A stretch of 31,711 bases of DNA, taken from positions 1 to 31,711 of the forward strand of contig UROC01000015.1 in assembly GCA_900549345.1 (NCBI GenBank). The letters are read 5' to 3'. The notes beneath the pieces were generated by a model. That model was not told the origin of the DNA, ran no database searches, and saw nothing but the letters and a program-made list of their open reading frames with translations. Every line of letters begins with the position of its first letter. Within the stretch, counting starts at the first letter, position 1. This stretch comes from an uncultured Collinsella sp. (GTDB lineage Bacteria > Actinomycetota > Coriobacteriia > Coriobacteriales > Coriobacteriaceae). The position numbers and the translations under genes are program-made. Shown here in pieces: positions 17,637-26,300 of the stretch.

Positions 17637-17653
17637 ATCTACCAGCGGTAGAT
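17637..17653. promoter_or_regulatory. Candidate operator palindrome
   Basis: ATCTACC and GGTAGAT form a perfect 7-bp inverted repeat separated by AGC. It lies 70 nt upstream of the minus-strand gene 17157-17567 and could be its operator. No matching promoter was identified. Confidence 0.35.
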
Positions 17654-17759
17654 GTGGGATGTTTTACGGGCTTTGGCGCCGTACGTGTCGCTGGTGCTTC
17701 ACAGGTCCTTCACGTGTCGGCCGTATTTGACTGAATTTCAAAAAAGTCAAAATTAGGGC

Positions 17760-17788
17760 TTGCGTCACGGCGGGACTTCCCGTATATT
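17760..17788 (+). promoter_or_regulatory. Promoter of the tRNA-Gln/tRNA-Glu unit
   Basis: TTGCGT (17760-17765) and TATATT (17783-17788) are separated by 17 nt. The predicted start lies about 38 nt before the first tRNA. Confidence 0.6.
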
Positions 17789-17832
17789 TCTTTCTTGCGC
17801 AAAGGCACAGCCGAGCGCAGCGATGCAGTCAT

Positions 17833-17906
17833 TGGGATGTCGTCTAATGGCAGGACAGCGGATTCTGGTTCCGTCAATGGGGGTTCGACTCCCTCCATCC
17901 CAGCCA
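17833..17906 (+). tRNA. tRNA-Gln (anticodon CTG)
   Basis: The acceptor stem TGGGATG pairs with CATCCCA (17896-17902), followed by G and an encoded CCA. The anticodon arm GCGGA-TTCTGGT-TCCGT places CTG at positions 34-36, reading CAG. The T arm GGGGGTTCGACTCCC is canonical. It is co-transcribed with the next tRNA, 17 nt downstream. Confidence 0.95.
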
Positions 17907-17923
17907 TTGCATTTGCTACATAT

Positions 17924-18000
17924 GGCCCGTTCGTCTAGCGGTTTAGGACGCCGCCCTCTCAAGGCGGAGATCACCAGTTCGAATCTGGTACGGGCTACCA
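17924..18000 (+). tRNA. tRNA-Glu (anticodon CTC)
   Basis: The acceptor stem GGCCCGT pairs with ACGGGCT (first pair G-U), followed by A and an encoded CCA. The anticodon arm CCGCC-CTCTCAA-GGCGG gives anticodon CTC, reading GAG. The T arm has CCAGTTCGAATCTGG. A terminator follows within 15 nt. Confidence 0.95.
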
Positions 18001-18010
18001 AAATTGAACG

Positions 18011-18038
18011 CCCGGGCCTCGTAAGAGACCCGGGTTTT
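18011..18038 (+). terminator. Terminator of the tRNA operon
   Basis: CCCGGG with CCCGGG and, after one mismatch, CTC with GAG form the stem; loop GTAA; tail TTTT. Confidence 0.85.
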
Positions 18039-18097
18039 GTGTATTGACCGATATTTAAGGCGCGCGTTGAGTCTGCCGCCCGGACCGAGGAGTTGTC

Positions 18098-19015
18098 ATG
18101 GACCTGCCTATCAGCTTGGAAGACATCACGTATGCCGAGAACTATCTGGCGCAGGGCGACCTGGCTACGGCGACGCCGCTGCTTGAGCGTCTGGTGGAGC
18201 TCGCCGAGGAGTATATCGACGCTGAGTGCAAGACGGAGGAGAAGCGCCAGTACTTTAGCTTCGACAGCAAGTTTGAGCGCCTGGCCTATCGCCGCGTGGA
18301 GAAGGATCCGCGCGAGCTGGTGCAGGTCGAGGTTCCCTTTGACCGCCTGTACTCCGACATGGCGTTTGCCTACATTCGCCAGCAGGATTATGTGAGTGCT
18401 CGGAATGCCCTGATGCAGGCCGTGCGTTGGGATCCCATGAACTGCAACTATCGCTTGGACTTGGCCGAGCTGTTCCGCGCGCTCGAGGACAAGCAGGAGT
18501 GGGCATCGCTCTCGTTCTCGGTGCTGGAGCGCGCGAGCGACGGTAAGTGCGCCGCACGCGCCTACACCAATTTGGGTCAGTACTTCTTGGAGCCCGAGAC
18601 CGAGAACATTTCGGCTGCCGTGGGCTGCGCGCGTCTGGCGCTGCGCCTGGCGCCCAATGATGCGCATACGACGCGCCTGCTCAACAAGATCCATACCACC
18701 TATCCGGATGCCGCGGACGAGAGTGACGACCATGTGATGGGTGAGCTCGCCCTGCAGGGCGTGCCGACCTCGCCTTCGGCCGAGATTGCCATCTGCCTGA
18801 TCATGTGTGCGACCGATGCTGCAAGCGACGGCGACAAGCAGGAGGCTACGCGCCTGACGGTGCGTGCTCGCGATTTGGTGGGCGAGGAGGCCTGCGCGGC
18901 GATTATCAAACTGGTGCGCGAGAGCGATGCCGAGCTTAATGCCGAGCGCAGGGCAAAGCGCGAGGCTGCGGGCTCAAACGCCGATGGTGCCAAGGAGGCC
19001 GGCGATGCCCAGTAA
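18098..19015 (+). CDS. TPR-like helical repeat protein, function unknown
   Basis: A 305-residue acidic, soluble protein made mainly of helices. Tetratricopeptide-like repeats are seen around residues 10-40 (AENYLAQGDLATATPLLERLVELA), 85-115 (MAFAYIRQQDYVSARNALMQAVRWDP) and 155-190 (ARAYTNLGQYFLEPETENISAAVGCARLALRLAP). No catalytic motif or signal peptide is evident, and the last 30 residues are charged and low in complexity. ATG 18098 has GAGGAG 5 nt upstream. It overlaps smpB by 11 nt and carries the smpB ribosome binding site, so the two are coupled. A role near ribosome rescue or as a scaffold is possible but unsupported. Confidence 0.82.
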   Translation: MDLPISLEDITYAENYLAQGDLATATPLLERLVELAEEYIDAECKTEEKRQYFSFDSKFERLAYRRVEKDPRELVQVEVPFDRLYSDMAFAYIRQQDYVSARNALMQAVRWDPMNCNYRLDLAELFRALEDKQEWASLSFSVLERASDGKCAARAYTNLGQYFLEPETENISAAVGCARLALRLAPNDAHTTRLLNKIHTTYPDAADESDDHVMGELALQGVPTSPSAEIAICLIMCATDAASDGDKQEATRLTVRARDLVGEEACAAIIKLVRESDAELNAERRAKREAAGSNADGAKEAGDAQ

Positions 19016-19475
19016 GCGCGAGCGCAAGCTCATTTCCAAGAATCGCTCGGCACATCACGAGTACTTTATCGATGAGACGTTTGAGTGCGGTATTGAGCTG
19101 AGCGGTACCGAGGTCAAGTCGATTCGCGAGCGCGCGTGCCAGATTACCGATACCTTCGCACTGATTCGTGGTGGGGAGTGCTGGCTCGTCGGCCTGCATA
19201 TCCACCCTTATAGTCATGGTGGCGTGTGGAATCGCGATCCCGACCGTCGGCGCCGTCTGCTGCTGCACCGCAAGGAGATCGACTTTCTTGACGGCAAACT
19301 TCGCAACCGCGGCTATGCGCTGGTGCCGCTGGAGCTCTACTTTAATACCGACGGCCGCGTAAAGCTGCTGCTGGGCCTAGGCCGCGGCAAGAAGCTTTAC
19401 GACAAGCGCGAGGATATGGCCAAGCGCGATGTCCAGCGCGAGATCGACCGCGCCCTCAAGGAGCGCAATCGCTAG
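19005..19475 (+). CDS. smpB: SsrA (tmRNA)-binding protein SmpB
   Basis: SmpB binds tmRNA and delivers it to stalled ribosomes. The 156-residue protein has the family blocks NRSAHHEYFIDETFECGIELSGTEVKSIR, the mid-domain GLHIHPYSHGG, RKLLLHRKEI-like RRLLLHRKEIDFL, and the basic tail GRGKKLYDKREDMAKRDVQREIDRAL. ATG 19005 lies inside the end of the preceding gene with AAGGAGG 6 nt upstream. The ssrA RNA gene, sometimes found next to smpB, is not in the following 200 nt. Confidence 0.97.
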   Translation: MPSKRERKLISKNRSAHHEYFIDETFECGIELSGTEVKSIRERACQITDTFALIRGGECWLVGLHIHPYSHGGVWNRDPDRRRRLLLHRKEIDFLDGKLRNRGYALVPLELYFNTDGRVKLLLGLGRGKKLYDKREDMAKRDVQREIDRALKERNR

Positions 19476-19487
19476 GCGTTCTGTATA

Positions 19488-19554
19488 AGTTGCGGTGGAA
19501 TACGGACTGTTTTGCCTGTTTGAGGGGCTATTCAGTCCTTATTTCACCGCAACT
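19488..19554. repeat. 67-nt palindromic hairpin downstream of smpB
   Basis: The arms 19488-19509 and 19533-19554 are 22-nt inverted copies with two mismatches, beginning AGTTGCGGTG and ending CACCGCAACT, around a 23-nt loop. There is no T run. It sits between the smpB stop and the promoter of the next gene. Family unknown. Confidence 0.75.
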
Positions 19555-19573
19555 GCGGGCGTCTCATCTTGCT

Positions 19574-19600
19574 TATACTGTTTTGACACATATGTCTCAA
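19574..19600 (+). promoter_or_regulatory. Candidate -10 and overlapping operator of the flavin reductase gene
   Basis: TATACT (19574-19579) is a good -10 without a clear -35. From 19583 an 18-bp imperfect palindrome follows, TTGACACATATGTCTCAA, with one mismatched pair and a perfect 8-bp core ACATATGT. It would cover the transcription start region, as expected for a repressor site. Confidence 0.5.
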
Positions 19601-19632
19601 AGGTGGTGTCCGTTGTGGGCGCCGCCTTTTTT
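19599..19632 (+). terminator. Terminator-like hairpin in the flavin reductase leader
   Basis: A 13-bp stem with three G-U pairs (AAAGGTGGTGTCC with GGGCGCCGCCTTT), loop GTTGT and a run of six T. It lies between the candidate promoter and the start at 19684. Confidence 0.75.
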
Positions 19633-19683
19633 GTGGGTACATACATCCATGAGGTTCCAACCCGGGTTAGGGGAGTGATTGTT

Positions 19684-20187
19684 ATGGACAAAACTGCGTT
19701 CTTTACCATGCCGAGCGGTCTGTACGTGGTGAGCGCCGCGGCAGACGGGCTGCGCGCCGGCTGCGTCATCAACACTGCGGTGCAGGTGACGTCCATGCCG
19801 CCGCGCATTTCGGTTGCCGTGAACAAGGACAACGTCACCTCGGGCGTCATCGCTTCGGCCAAAGCGTTCGCGCTGACCGTGATCGATCAGACCGCCGATA
19901 TGCTCTACATCGGTAACTTTGGGTTCCGCACCAGCAGCGATTATGACAAGTTTGCCAAATACGAGACCCGCGAGACGGCTCTGGGCATGCCCTATGTGCC
20001 CGAGCACGCGGCGGCCCTGTTTAGCTGCCATTTGATCGACACTGTGGATGTTGGCACGCATCTACTGTTTATCGGCGAGGTCGAGGATGCCGAGCGCTTG
20101 AGTGACGAGACGCCGCTCACCTACGATTACTACCATAAGGTCCTGAAGGGCAAGACGCCTCCGAAGGCGTCCTCGTATCAAGGCTAG
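19684..20187 (+). CDS. Flavin reductase-like FMN-binding protein
   Basis: A 167-residue protein of the flavin reductase/FMN-binding split-barrel family: FTMPSGLYVVSAAADGLRAGCVINTAVQVTS at residues 6-37, PPRISVAVNKDN, and KAFALTVIDQTA. It probably binds FMN and passes electrons between NAD(P)H-linked donors and a partner. In several anaerobes this domain is fused to rubredoxin (high-molecular-weight rubredoxin); here a separate rubredoxin gene follows 89 nt downstream, which supports an electron-transfer pair. ATG 19684 has GGGGAG 8 nt upstream. The leader holds a terminator hairpin and a palindromic candidate operator. Confidence 0.88.
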   Translation: MDKTAFFTMPSGLYVVSAAADGLRAGCVINTAVQVTSMPPRISVAVNKDNVTSGVIASAKAFALTVIDQTADMLYIGNFGFRTSSDYDKFAKYETRETALGMPYVPEHAAALFSCHLIDTVDVGTHLLFIGEVEDAERLSDETPLTYDYYHKVLKGKTPPKASSYQG

Positions 20188-20204
20188 AAATGTTTTAAAA
20201 ATAC

Positions 20205-20232
20205 TTGCATTATATTATTGAGAATCTATACT
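20205..20232 (+). promoter_or_regulatory. Promoter of the rubredoxin gene
   Basis: TTGCAT (20205-20210) and TATACT (20227-20232) are separated by 16 nt in an AT-rich stretch, about 45 nt before the start. Confidence 0.65.
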
Positions 20233-20276
20233 GATAAATGAAGTACATCACCAGTCGCGTTTGAGAGGAGAACATC

Positions 20277-20420
20277 ATGGCTGAGGAGAAGAAGACGTAT
20301 AAGTTCGTGTGCGTCGTTTGCGGTTACGAGGTTGAGGTCGATACGCCCGAGCTGCCCGAGGATTATGTGTGCCCGGTGTGCGGCGTCGGTCCCGATCAGT
20401 TTGAGCTCGTCGAGGAGTAG
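20277..20420 (+). CDS. Rubredoxin
   Basis: A 47-residue protein. It has the two rubredoxin iron-binding motifs C12-VV-C15-GYE and C32-PV-C35-G, spaced as in the family, and an acidic remainder. Rubredoxin carries one electron on a Fe(Cys)4 centre and serves oxygen or peroxide reduction in anaerobes. ATG 20277 follows GAGAGGAG by 6 nt, and a good promoter and terminator enclose the gene. The preceding gene encodes a likely flavin reductase partner. It is slightly shorter than standard rubredoxins (about 52-54 residues). Confidence 0.93.
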   Translation: MAEEKKTYKFVCVVCGYEVEVDTPELPEDYVCPVCGVGPDQFELVEE

Positions 20421-20459
20421 CTCGCAGACACACGGCGAAAGCCGAACATAGCTCTGTCC

Positions 20460-20495
20460 AAGGGCCTCGGTCGAATTCTCGGCCGGGGCCCTTTT
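20460..20495 (+). terminator. Terminator of the rubredoxin gene
   Basis: Stem AAGGGCCTCGG with CCGGGGCCCTT (one G-U), 12-nt loop, tail TTTTCC. Confidence 0.85.
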
Positions 20496-20563
20496 CCTCC
20501 GCCCCCAAGGGATCACGGTTGCTGTTGGCCGATCCTGTCTGTTGTGAGTCCGGCCGACCTTTT

Positions 20564-20700
20564 GTCTCAATCTGTAACATCTAACGGTGGAAATTGGGCC
20601 CACTTGTTACATATCGAGACAAACCAAAACCGTCCGGCAGAAGATCTCAATCTGTAACATCTAGACATCGAAAGCGGGTCTAGATGTTACAGATCGAGAC
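20564..20700. repeat. Palindrome array 1 (two units) between rubredoxin and mntH
   Basis: Two 57-nt palindromic units at 20564-20620 and 20644-20700, separated by 23 nt. Each begins RTCTCAATCTGTAAC and ends GTTACAKATCGAGAC. In the second unit the arms pair over 22 bp with a single mismatch. The gap is convergent: rubredoxin on the plus strand and mntH on the minus strand end into it. The rest of the gap 20421-20727 holds only the rubredoxin terminator. Confidence 0.9.
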
Positions 20701-20727
20701 GTTTGCCTGAGTAGGTGCCCCGCCCCA

Positions 20728-21984
20728 TTACATCCCTGTCAACAACACGACATCGAGAATCGTCACGATGGCACCGATCCCTACGAGCAGCGCGTTGAGT
20801 GGACGCGAATTGGCGTATTTGCCCATGACGCGGGGTGAACTGGTGAGCCGTATGAGCACAAAGACCGTAATCGGTAGCTGAAGCGACAGCAGTGCCTGAC
20901 TCCAGATGAGACCTTCAAAAGGATTTGGGACGACCAGGCACGCCGTCACTGCGACGACGAAACAGGCCGCCACCCCGATCGAGGAATGTCGGTCGTGGAT
21001 ATCGTATTCCTCGTCGAACATGCCCGCAGTGATGGTCCCCGCCGCCATGCCCGCTGTCACGCTGCTCGATAGTCCCGCGAACAGCAGCGCTACCGCAAAG
21101 ATGGTCGAGCTCGCCGGGCCCAGAATGGGGGAGAGCGTGGCCGCTGCGACGGCGAGGTCGTCTACGACCATGCCGTGCGCAAAGAAGGTCGTTGCGGCCA
21201 GGATGACCATGGCCGAGTTGATTGCCCAGCCCACGCCCATCGAAAAGAGCGTGTCGAAGAGCTCGTAGCGCAGACGCTCTTCGATAACCTGCTCGCCTTG
21301 GCCTTCGAAGTGCATGGATTGGATGACCTCGGAGTGCAGAAAAAGGTTGTGTGGCATAACGACCGCACCCAGGACACTCACGATAATCGCGGCAGAGCCA
21401 GTGGGCATACTGGGCGTGATCCAGCTTGCGGCGGCTTGCGGCCAGTCGACCTTGACTAGTGCGAGCTCGGCCAAAAACGAGAGTCCTACCACGCCTACGA
21501 AGGCGATGATCCAGCGTTCGGCATGCTTGTAGGAGTTCGTCATGAGCATCGCCATCGATACTGCCGCCACGATGACGCAGCCCGCACGCACGGGCAGCCC
21601 AAAGAGCATTTGAAGGGCAATCGCGCCGCCCAGGACTTCGGCCATGGCGGTGGCGATGGTCGCGAGATAGGCGCTGCCGAGCACCGCGCGTCCCACGATG
21701 CGGGGGAGAAAGCGGGTCGTGGCCTCGGCAAGGCAGGCGCCCGTGGCGATGCCCAAGTGCGCCGCGTTGTGCTGCAGCACGATGAGCATAATCGTGGACA
21801 GCGTGACGATCCACAGCAGCGCGTAGCCAAACTGCGAGCCCGCGGCCATATTGGAGGCCCAGTTGCCCGGGTCGATAAAGCCGACGGTCACGAGCAGCCC
21901 GGGGCCGATATGCCGCGCAATGTCTAGGCCTCCGTGACCACCGGTGCGCCGGGAGCCAAAGCGTTGTTTGAGATGGTTGAGCAT
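20728..21984 (-). CDS. mntH: Nramp-family divalent metal (Mn/Fe) transporter MntH
   Basis: A proton-coupled importer of Mn(II) and Fe(II). The 418-residue protein has about eleven hydrophobic segments and the two metal-site signatures: DPGNW at residues 38-42 (first segment) and MPHNLFLHS (sixth segment). I chose the minus-strand ATG at 21984, which has AGGAG 7 nt upstream; an in-frame ATG at 22020 has none. It lies 75 nt downstream of gpmA on the same strand and may be co-transcribed with it. No Mn-responsive element was recognised, and the 3' end runs straight into palindrome array 1. Confidence 0.95.
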   Translation of the reverse strand: MLNHLKQRFGSRRTGGHGGLDIARHIGPGLLVTVGFIDPGNWASNMAAGSQFGYALLWIVTLSTIMLIVLQHNAAHLGIATGACLAEATTRFLPRIVGRAVLGSAYLATIATAMAEVLGGAIALQMLFGLPVRAGCVIVAAVSMAMLMTNSYKHAERWIIAFVGVVGLSFLAELALVKVDWPQAAASWITPSMPTGSAAIIVSVLGAVVMPHNLFLHSEVIQSMHFEGQGEQVIEERLRYELFDTLFSMGVGWAINSAMVILAATTFFAHGMVVDDLAVAAATLSPILGPASSTIFAVALLFAGLSSSVTAGMAAGTITAGMFDEEYDIHDRHSSIGVAACFVVAVTACLVVPNPFEGLIWSQALLSLQLPITVFVLIRLTSSPRVMGKYANSRPLNALLVGIGAIVTILDVVLLTGM

Positions 21985-22059
21985 GGTGCGCTCCTGTGTA
22001 TGGGCGGCGTGACGTCGCATCTGGGTCGTGCGGCGCCACGCGTCGGATTTGGGTTGGGG

Positions 22060-22833
22060 CTACTTGTGTGCTTTGCCCTGATTGGCCACGGCGTCGATCT
22101 TGGCGGCGATGGTCGCCGGGTCGCCGATGTAGCGCTTGTCGAGGACATTGAAATCGGTATCGAAGGTGTAGACGAGCGGCACGCCGGTGGGGATGTTGAC
22201 CTTGAGGATCTCCTCGGGCGTGAGGTGCTCGAGCTTCATGACGAGTGAGCGCAGGGAGTTGCCGTGTGCGGCGATGAGTACGCGCTTGCCGGCGAGCATC
22301 TGGGGGCGAATCTCATCCTCAAAATAAGGCCAGACGCGGGCTATCGTGTCCTTGAGGCACTCGGTATAGGGCAGCTGATCGGGCGCGACATCACGGTATT
22401 GCTCCTGGGTGTGGGGATCGCGCGCGTCGTCCGGCTCGAGTGCCGGCGGGCAGACATCGAAGGAGCGGCGCCAGATGAGCACCTGCTCGTCGCCGTGCTC
22501 CGCTGCGGCATCGGCCTTGTTGAGACCCTGCAACGCTCCGTAGTGGCGCTCGTTGAGCTTCCAGGATTTGATGACGGGCAACCACTCGCGATCCATTTGG
22601 CCGAGCACGATGTTGAGGGTGTGGATCGCGCGCTTGAGGCGCGAAGTGTAGCAGACGTCAAAGTCGAAACCGGCTTCTTTGAGGGCGCGGCCGCCTGCCG
22701 CCGCCTCTTCGCGGCCCGTGTCGGTGAGCTCAACATCGGTCCAGCCGGTGAACAGGTTGAGTTTGTTCCACTCGGATTCTCCGTGACGGATAAGGACGAG
22801 CTGCATCGTCTGCTGGTCTGCTTGGTGCGCCAT
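22060..22833 (-). CDS. gpmA: 2,3-bisphosphoglycerate-dependent phosphoglycerate mutase
   Basis: A glycolytic enzyme that interconverts 3- and 2-phosphoglycerate. The 257-residue protein shows the phosphohistidine motif LIRHGESEWNKLNLFTGW with His17, TSRLKRAIHTL, LNERHYGALQGLNKAD and the second histidine in AAHGNSLRSL. The minus-strand ATG at 22833 has AAGGAGG upstream at good spacing. An internal Met10 just before QLVLIRHG would give the more usual N-terminus. A promoter fits at 22886-22914. It is transcribed divergently from gltB across array 2. Confidence 0.97.
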   Translation of the reverse strand: MAHQADQQTMQLVLIRHGESEWNKLNLFTGWTDVELTDTGREEAAAGGRALKEAGFDFDVCYTSRLKRAIHTLNIVLGQMDREWLPVIKSWKLNERHYGALQGLNKADAAAEHGDEQVLIWRRSFDVCPPALEPDDARDPHTQEQYRDVAPDQLPYTECLKDTIARVWPYFEDEIRPQMLAGKRVLIAAHGNSLRSLVMKLEHLTPEEILKVNIPTGVPLVYTFDTDFNVLDKRYIGDPATIAAKIDAVANQGKAHK

Positions 22834-22885
22834 AGGGGCCTCCTTGATCTGGCATGGTGTGCGTGCCGTTTGCTTGACGCCGCAA

Positions 22886-22914
22886 AGGATACCCGTTTTA
22901 GGTCAAAAAGTTAA
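22886..22914 (-). promoter_or_regulatory. Promoter of gpmA
   Basis: On the minus strand, TTAACT (-35) and TATCCT (-10) are separated by 17 nt, about 52 nt before the start. Confidence 0.5.
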
Positions 22915-22971
22915 CCAAGACTAACAAAATTGTTGTATTTGAATGGGATGGTGAAAGGGGGCTGCCGAAAT

Positions 22972-23188
22972 GTCTCGATCTGTAACAACTAGGGATGGAA
23001 ATTGGGCCTAGGTGTTACAGATCGAGACAAACCAAAACCGCTCCGCAGAAAATCTCAATCTGTAACAGTTAGCTGCAAAAACCGGCCCTTCATGTTATAG
23101 ATTGAGACATTCGGAACCGTCTCTCGAAAACATCTCAATCTGTAACAGTTAGTCGTCGAAATTGGGTCTTACTGTTACAGATTGAGAT
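22972..23188. repeat. Palindrome array 2 (three units) between gpmA and gltB
   Basis: Three 57-nt palindromic units at 22972-23028, 23052-23108 and 23132-23188, each separated by 23 nt (exact 80-nt period). Unit 1 pairs over 22 bp around the loop GATGGAAATTGGG. The first linker shares AAACCAAAACCG with that of array 1. The array lies in a 539-nt divergent gap, 57 nt upstream of the gpmA promoter. Confidence 0.92.
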
Positions 23189-23372
23189 GTTTGAAGAGGT
23201 GAGTTTGCAGGCCGAACTTGGGGCCTATGTTTTCGCCCTTGAGGTCGGCGGTGCCCACTCGTAAGGTGTGCGTTACGCGATTGTTTCGAAACGGGTGGGA
23301 AACACAACGGGCCGGCGATGCTCCTACTATGCCTATTCAACTGACTGTCTAAATATCTAGGGGAGGATCGCG
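23189..23372. other. Leader region upstream of gltB
   Basis: No gene or clear promoter is recognised. A perfect 10-bp palindrome GTTTCGAAAC lies at 23283-23292 and TACTAT at 23327 is a weak -10 candidate. The ribosome binding site GGGGAGG is at 23360-23366. Confidence 0.4.
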
Positions 23373-26300
23373 ATGCAGGCAGATTCCGCTCAGCAGCAGG
23401 GCCTTTATCGCCCCGAATTCGACCACGATGCATGTGGCATCGGCGCGCTCGCCGATATCAACGGTGAGCGCCATCACCAGATTCTGGACGATGCGCTGTC
23501 CATTCTGGTCAACTTGGAGCACCGCGGCGGCACGGGACTCGAGAAGAACACCGGCGACGGCGCTGGCATCTTGTTCCAGGTTCCGCATCACTTTTTCCGT
23601 AAAGAGGCCCAAAAGTGCGGCCAGATTCTGCCGGCAGAGGGCGACTATGGCGTGGCCATGCTGTTCTTCCCGCAGGACGACAAGGGCGTAGAGGATGCCC
23701 GCCGCGTGTTTGAGGAGGGCTGCGCCGAGGCCGGCGTGCCGCTGCTCTTTTGGCGTGAGGTCCCGGTCGACCCGCACGATCTGGGCGAGACGGCCCGCGC
23801 CTGCATGCCTACCATCCTGCAGGCCTTCCTGGGCCGCCCCGACGACACGCCCGCCGGCGACGCCTTCGAGCGCCGCCTGTACGTGTGCCGCCGCACCATC
23901 GAGAAGAAGGCCGATGCCGAGTTTGCCCTGCGCGACAAGATCTTCTACGTGTGCTCCATGAGTTCGCGCACCATCGTGTACAAGGGCATGCTGGTCGCCA
24001 CGCAGATGCGTCGCTTCTTCATCGACCTCAACGACGCCGCCGTCAAAACGGCCGTGGCGCTTGTCCACTCGCGATACTCCACCAACACCACGCCCAGCTG
24101 GGAGCGTGCGCACCCCAACCGTTTTATCATCCACAACGGCGAGATCAACACCCTCAAGGGCAACGTCAACTGGATTCGCGCCCGCGAACCCAACCTGTAC
24201 AGCCCCGTGCTGCAGCACGATCTTGAGCGCGTGATGCCTATCATCAACCGCGAGGGCTCCGATTCCGCGATTCTGGACAACGTGCTTGAGTTCCTGGTCA
24301 TGAACGGCCGTCCGCTCACGCGTGCCGCATCCATGTTGCTGCCCGAGCCGTGGGACCACAACGACAGTCTGAGTGAGGAGCGCCGCGCCTACGACGCCTA
24401 CCAGTCCATGCTTATGGAGCCGTGGGACGGCCCGGCGGCCATCGCCTTTACCGACGGTCGCACGCTGGGCGCCGCCCTCGACCGTAACGGCCTGCGTCCT
24501 GCCCGCTACTATGTGACGCGCGACGGTCGCTTTATGCTGGCAAGCGAGGTGGGCACCATCGAGGTGAGCCCCGAGAACATCCTGACGAGCGGCTGCCTGG
24601 GGCCGGGCCAGATGCTCGAGGTCGACTTTGCCCGCGGCCGCGTCATCTACAACGACGAGCTGCGCGCCCGTTACGCCAAGGAAAAGCCCTACCGTGATTG
24701 GATTGCCGAGGAGACACTGACCGTCGACGCGCTCGATAGGCCAGCTGCGGCAGCGCCCGCCGAGGACGCCGAGGTGCCCGCCGCCGTGCGTATGGCCAAG
24801 CTCGGCTACCACTGGGATGACGTCGACGAGGTTGTGCGTCCCATGGCCCAGCAGGGCAAGGCCCCGCTCGCCTCGATGGGCATCGATGCGCCGCTGGCCT
24901 GCCTGTCCAAGAAGACGCGTTCGTTCTTCGACTACTTCTATCAACTGTTCGCCCAGGTCACGAACCCGCCCATCGACGCCCTGCGCGAGCATATGGTGAC
25001 TTCGACCACGCTCTACCTGGGCAACCACGGTAACCTGCTCGAGGATTCCCGTACGGCCTGCCAGCTGGTTCGCCTGGAGCGCCCGTTGCTGAGCGAGGAG
25101 GAGTTCGGCCGCATCTGCGCTATCGACCGCGTGGGCTTTAAGACCTGCCGTTTCCGCGCTGTGTACCGCCGCGACGCGGGTGAGGGCGCACTGCAGGATG
25201 CGCTCAAGCAGCTTGCAGAGGACGTCGAGGCCGCGGTTCGCGACGGCGTGAACATTGTGGTGCTGAGCGATCGCGCCGGAGCGGGCGAGGTGCCCGTGCC
25301 GTCGCTGCTTGCCGTGGGCTGCGTGCACAATCACCTGATCCGCGCCGGTGTGCGCACCTTTGCCGATATTGTGGTGGAGTGCGGCGATGCGGTGTCCCCG
25401 CACGACTTTGCGGCTCTCGTGGGTTACTCCACGAGCGGCATCTATCCGTATAACGCGCATGCGTGCATCCGCGATCTGGCGGCGCGCGGCGATCTGGACG
25501 TGACGGCCGAGCAGGGCATCGCCAATTACAACAAGGCTGCGACCGCGGGCATCGTCTCCATCATGTCCAAGATGGGCATCTCCACGGTGCAGAGCTACCA
25601 CTCTGCGCAGATTTTCGAGGCCGTGGGCTTTACCCCGGAGTTCATCGACGCGTACTTTGCCGGTACGGTGAGCCGTGTGGGCGGCATGGGTGTCGAGGAC
25701 GTCGAGCGCGAGCAAAACGAGCGCTACGACGCCGCGCTCGCTATCCTTAAGAGCCCGGCTCCCGATCAGCTGCCCACACTGGGCCTGACCAAGTGGCGCC
25801 CGTTCGGCGGCGAGGATCACCTCATCGATCCGCAGACTGTCTACTTGCTGCAGACTGCCTGTCGCGAGGACAGCTACGACACCTTTAAGGAGTACAGCGC
25901 CCGCCTGCATCGCGCAGGTCGTGCCGTGCGCCTGCGCGACTTGCTCGACTTTGATGCCAGCGGCCGCACGCCGGTTTCGCTCGACGAGATCGAGCCCGCG
26001 CTCAACATCGTCCGCCGCTTTAACACCGGCGCCATGTCGTACGGCTCCATCAGCAAGGAAGCACACGAGTGCATGGCCATCGCCATGAACCGCCTGCATG
26101 GCCGTTCCAACTCCGGCGAGGGCGGCGAGGACCCGCGCCGCGAGACCCCGCTGGCTAACGGTGACTCCAAGAACTCCGCGATCAAGCAGGTAGCAAGTGC
26201 GCGATTTGGCGTGACGAGCCGCTACCTGTGCAGCGCTTTCGAGATTCAGATCAAGATGGCCCAGGGCGCCAAGCCCGGCGAGGGTGGCCACCTGCCCGGC

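Noticed and set aside
19476..19683. tmRNA (ssrA) gene next to smpB
   Set aside because: No tRNA-like ends or tag reading frame were found; the structure there is a simple long hairpin plus a terminator.
19580..19683. FMN riboswitch before the flavin reductase gene
   Set aside because: The leader before the terminator is too short and lacks the conserved FMN aptamer blocks.
20564..23188. CRISPR array interpretation of the regularly spaced repeats
   Set aside because: The repeats are themselves long palindromes with variable centres, there are only two or three per locus, two linkers share sequence, and no cas genes are present.
23200..23262. 21-codon GTG frame upstream of gltB as a leader peptide
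   Set aside because: Spacing to the only purine-rich stretch is poor and nothing links the peptide to glutamate or nitrogen control.
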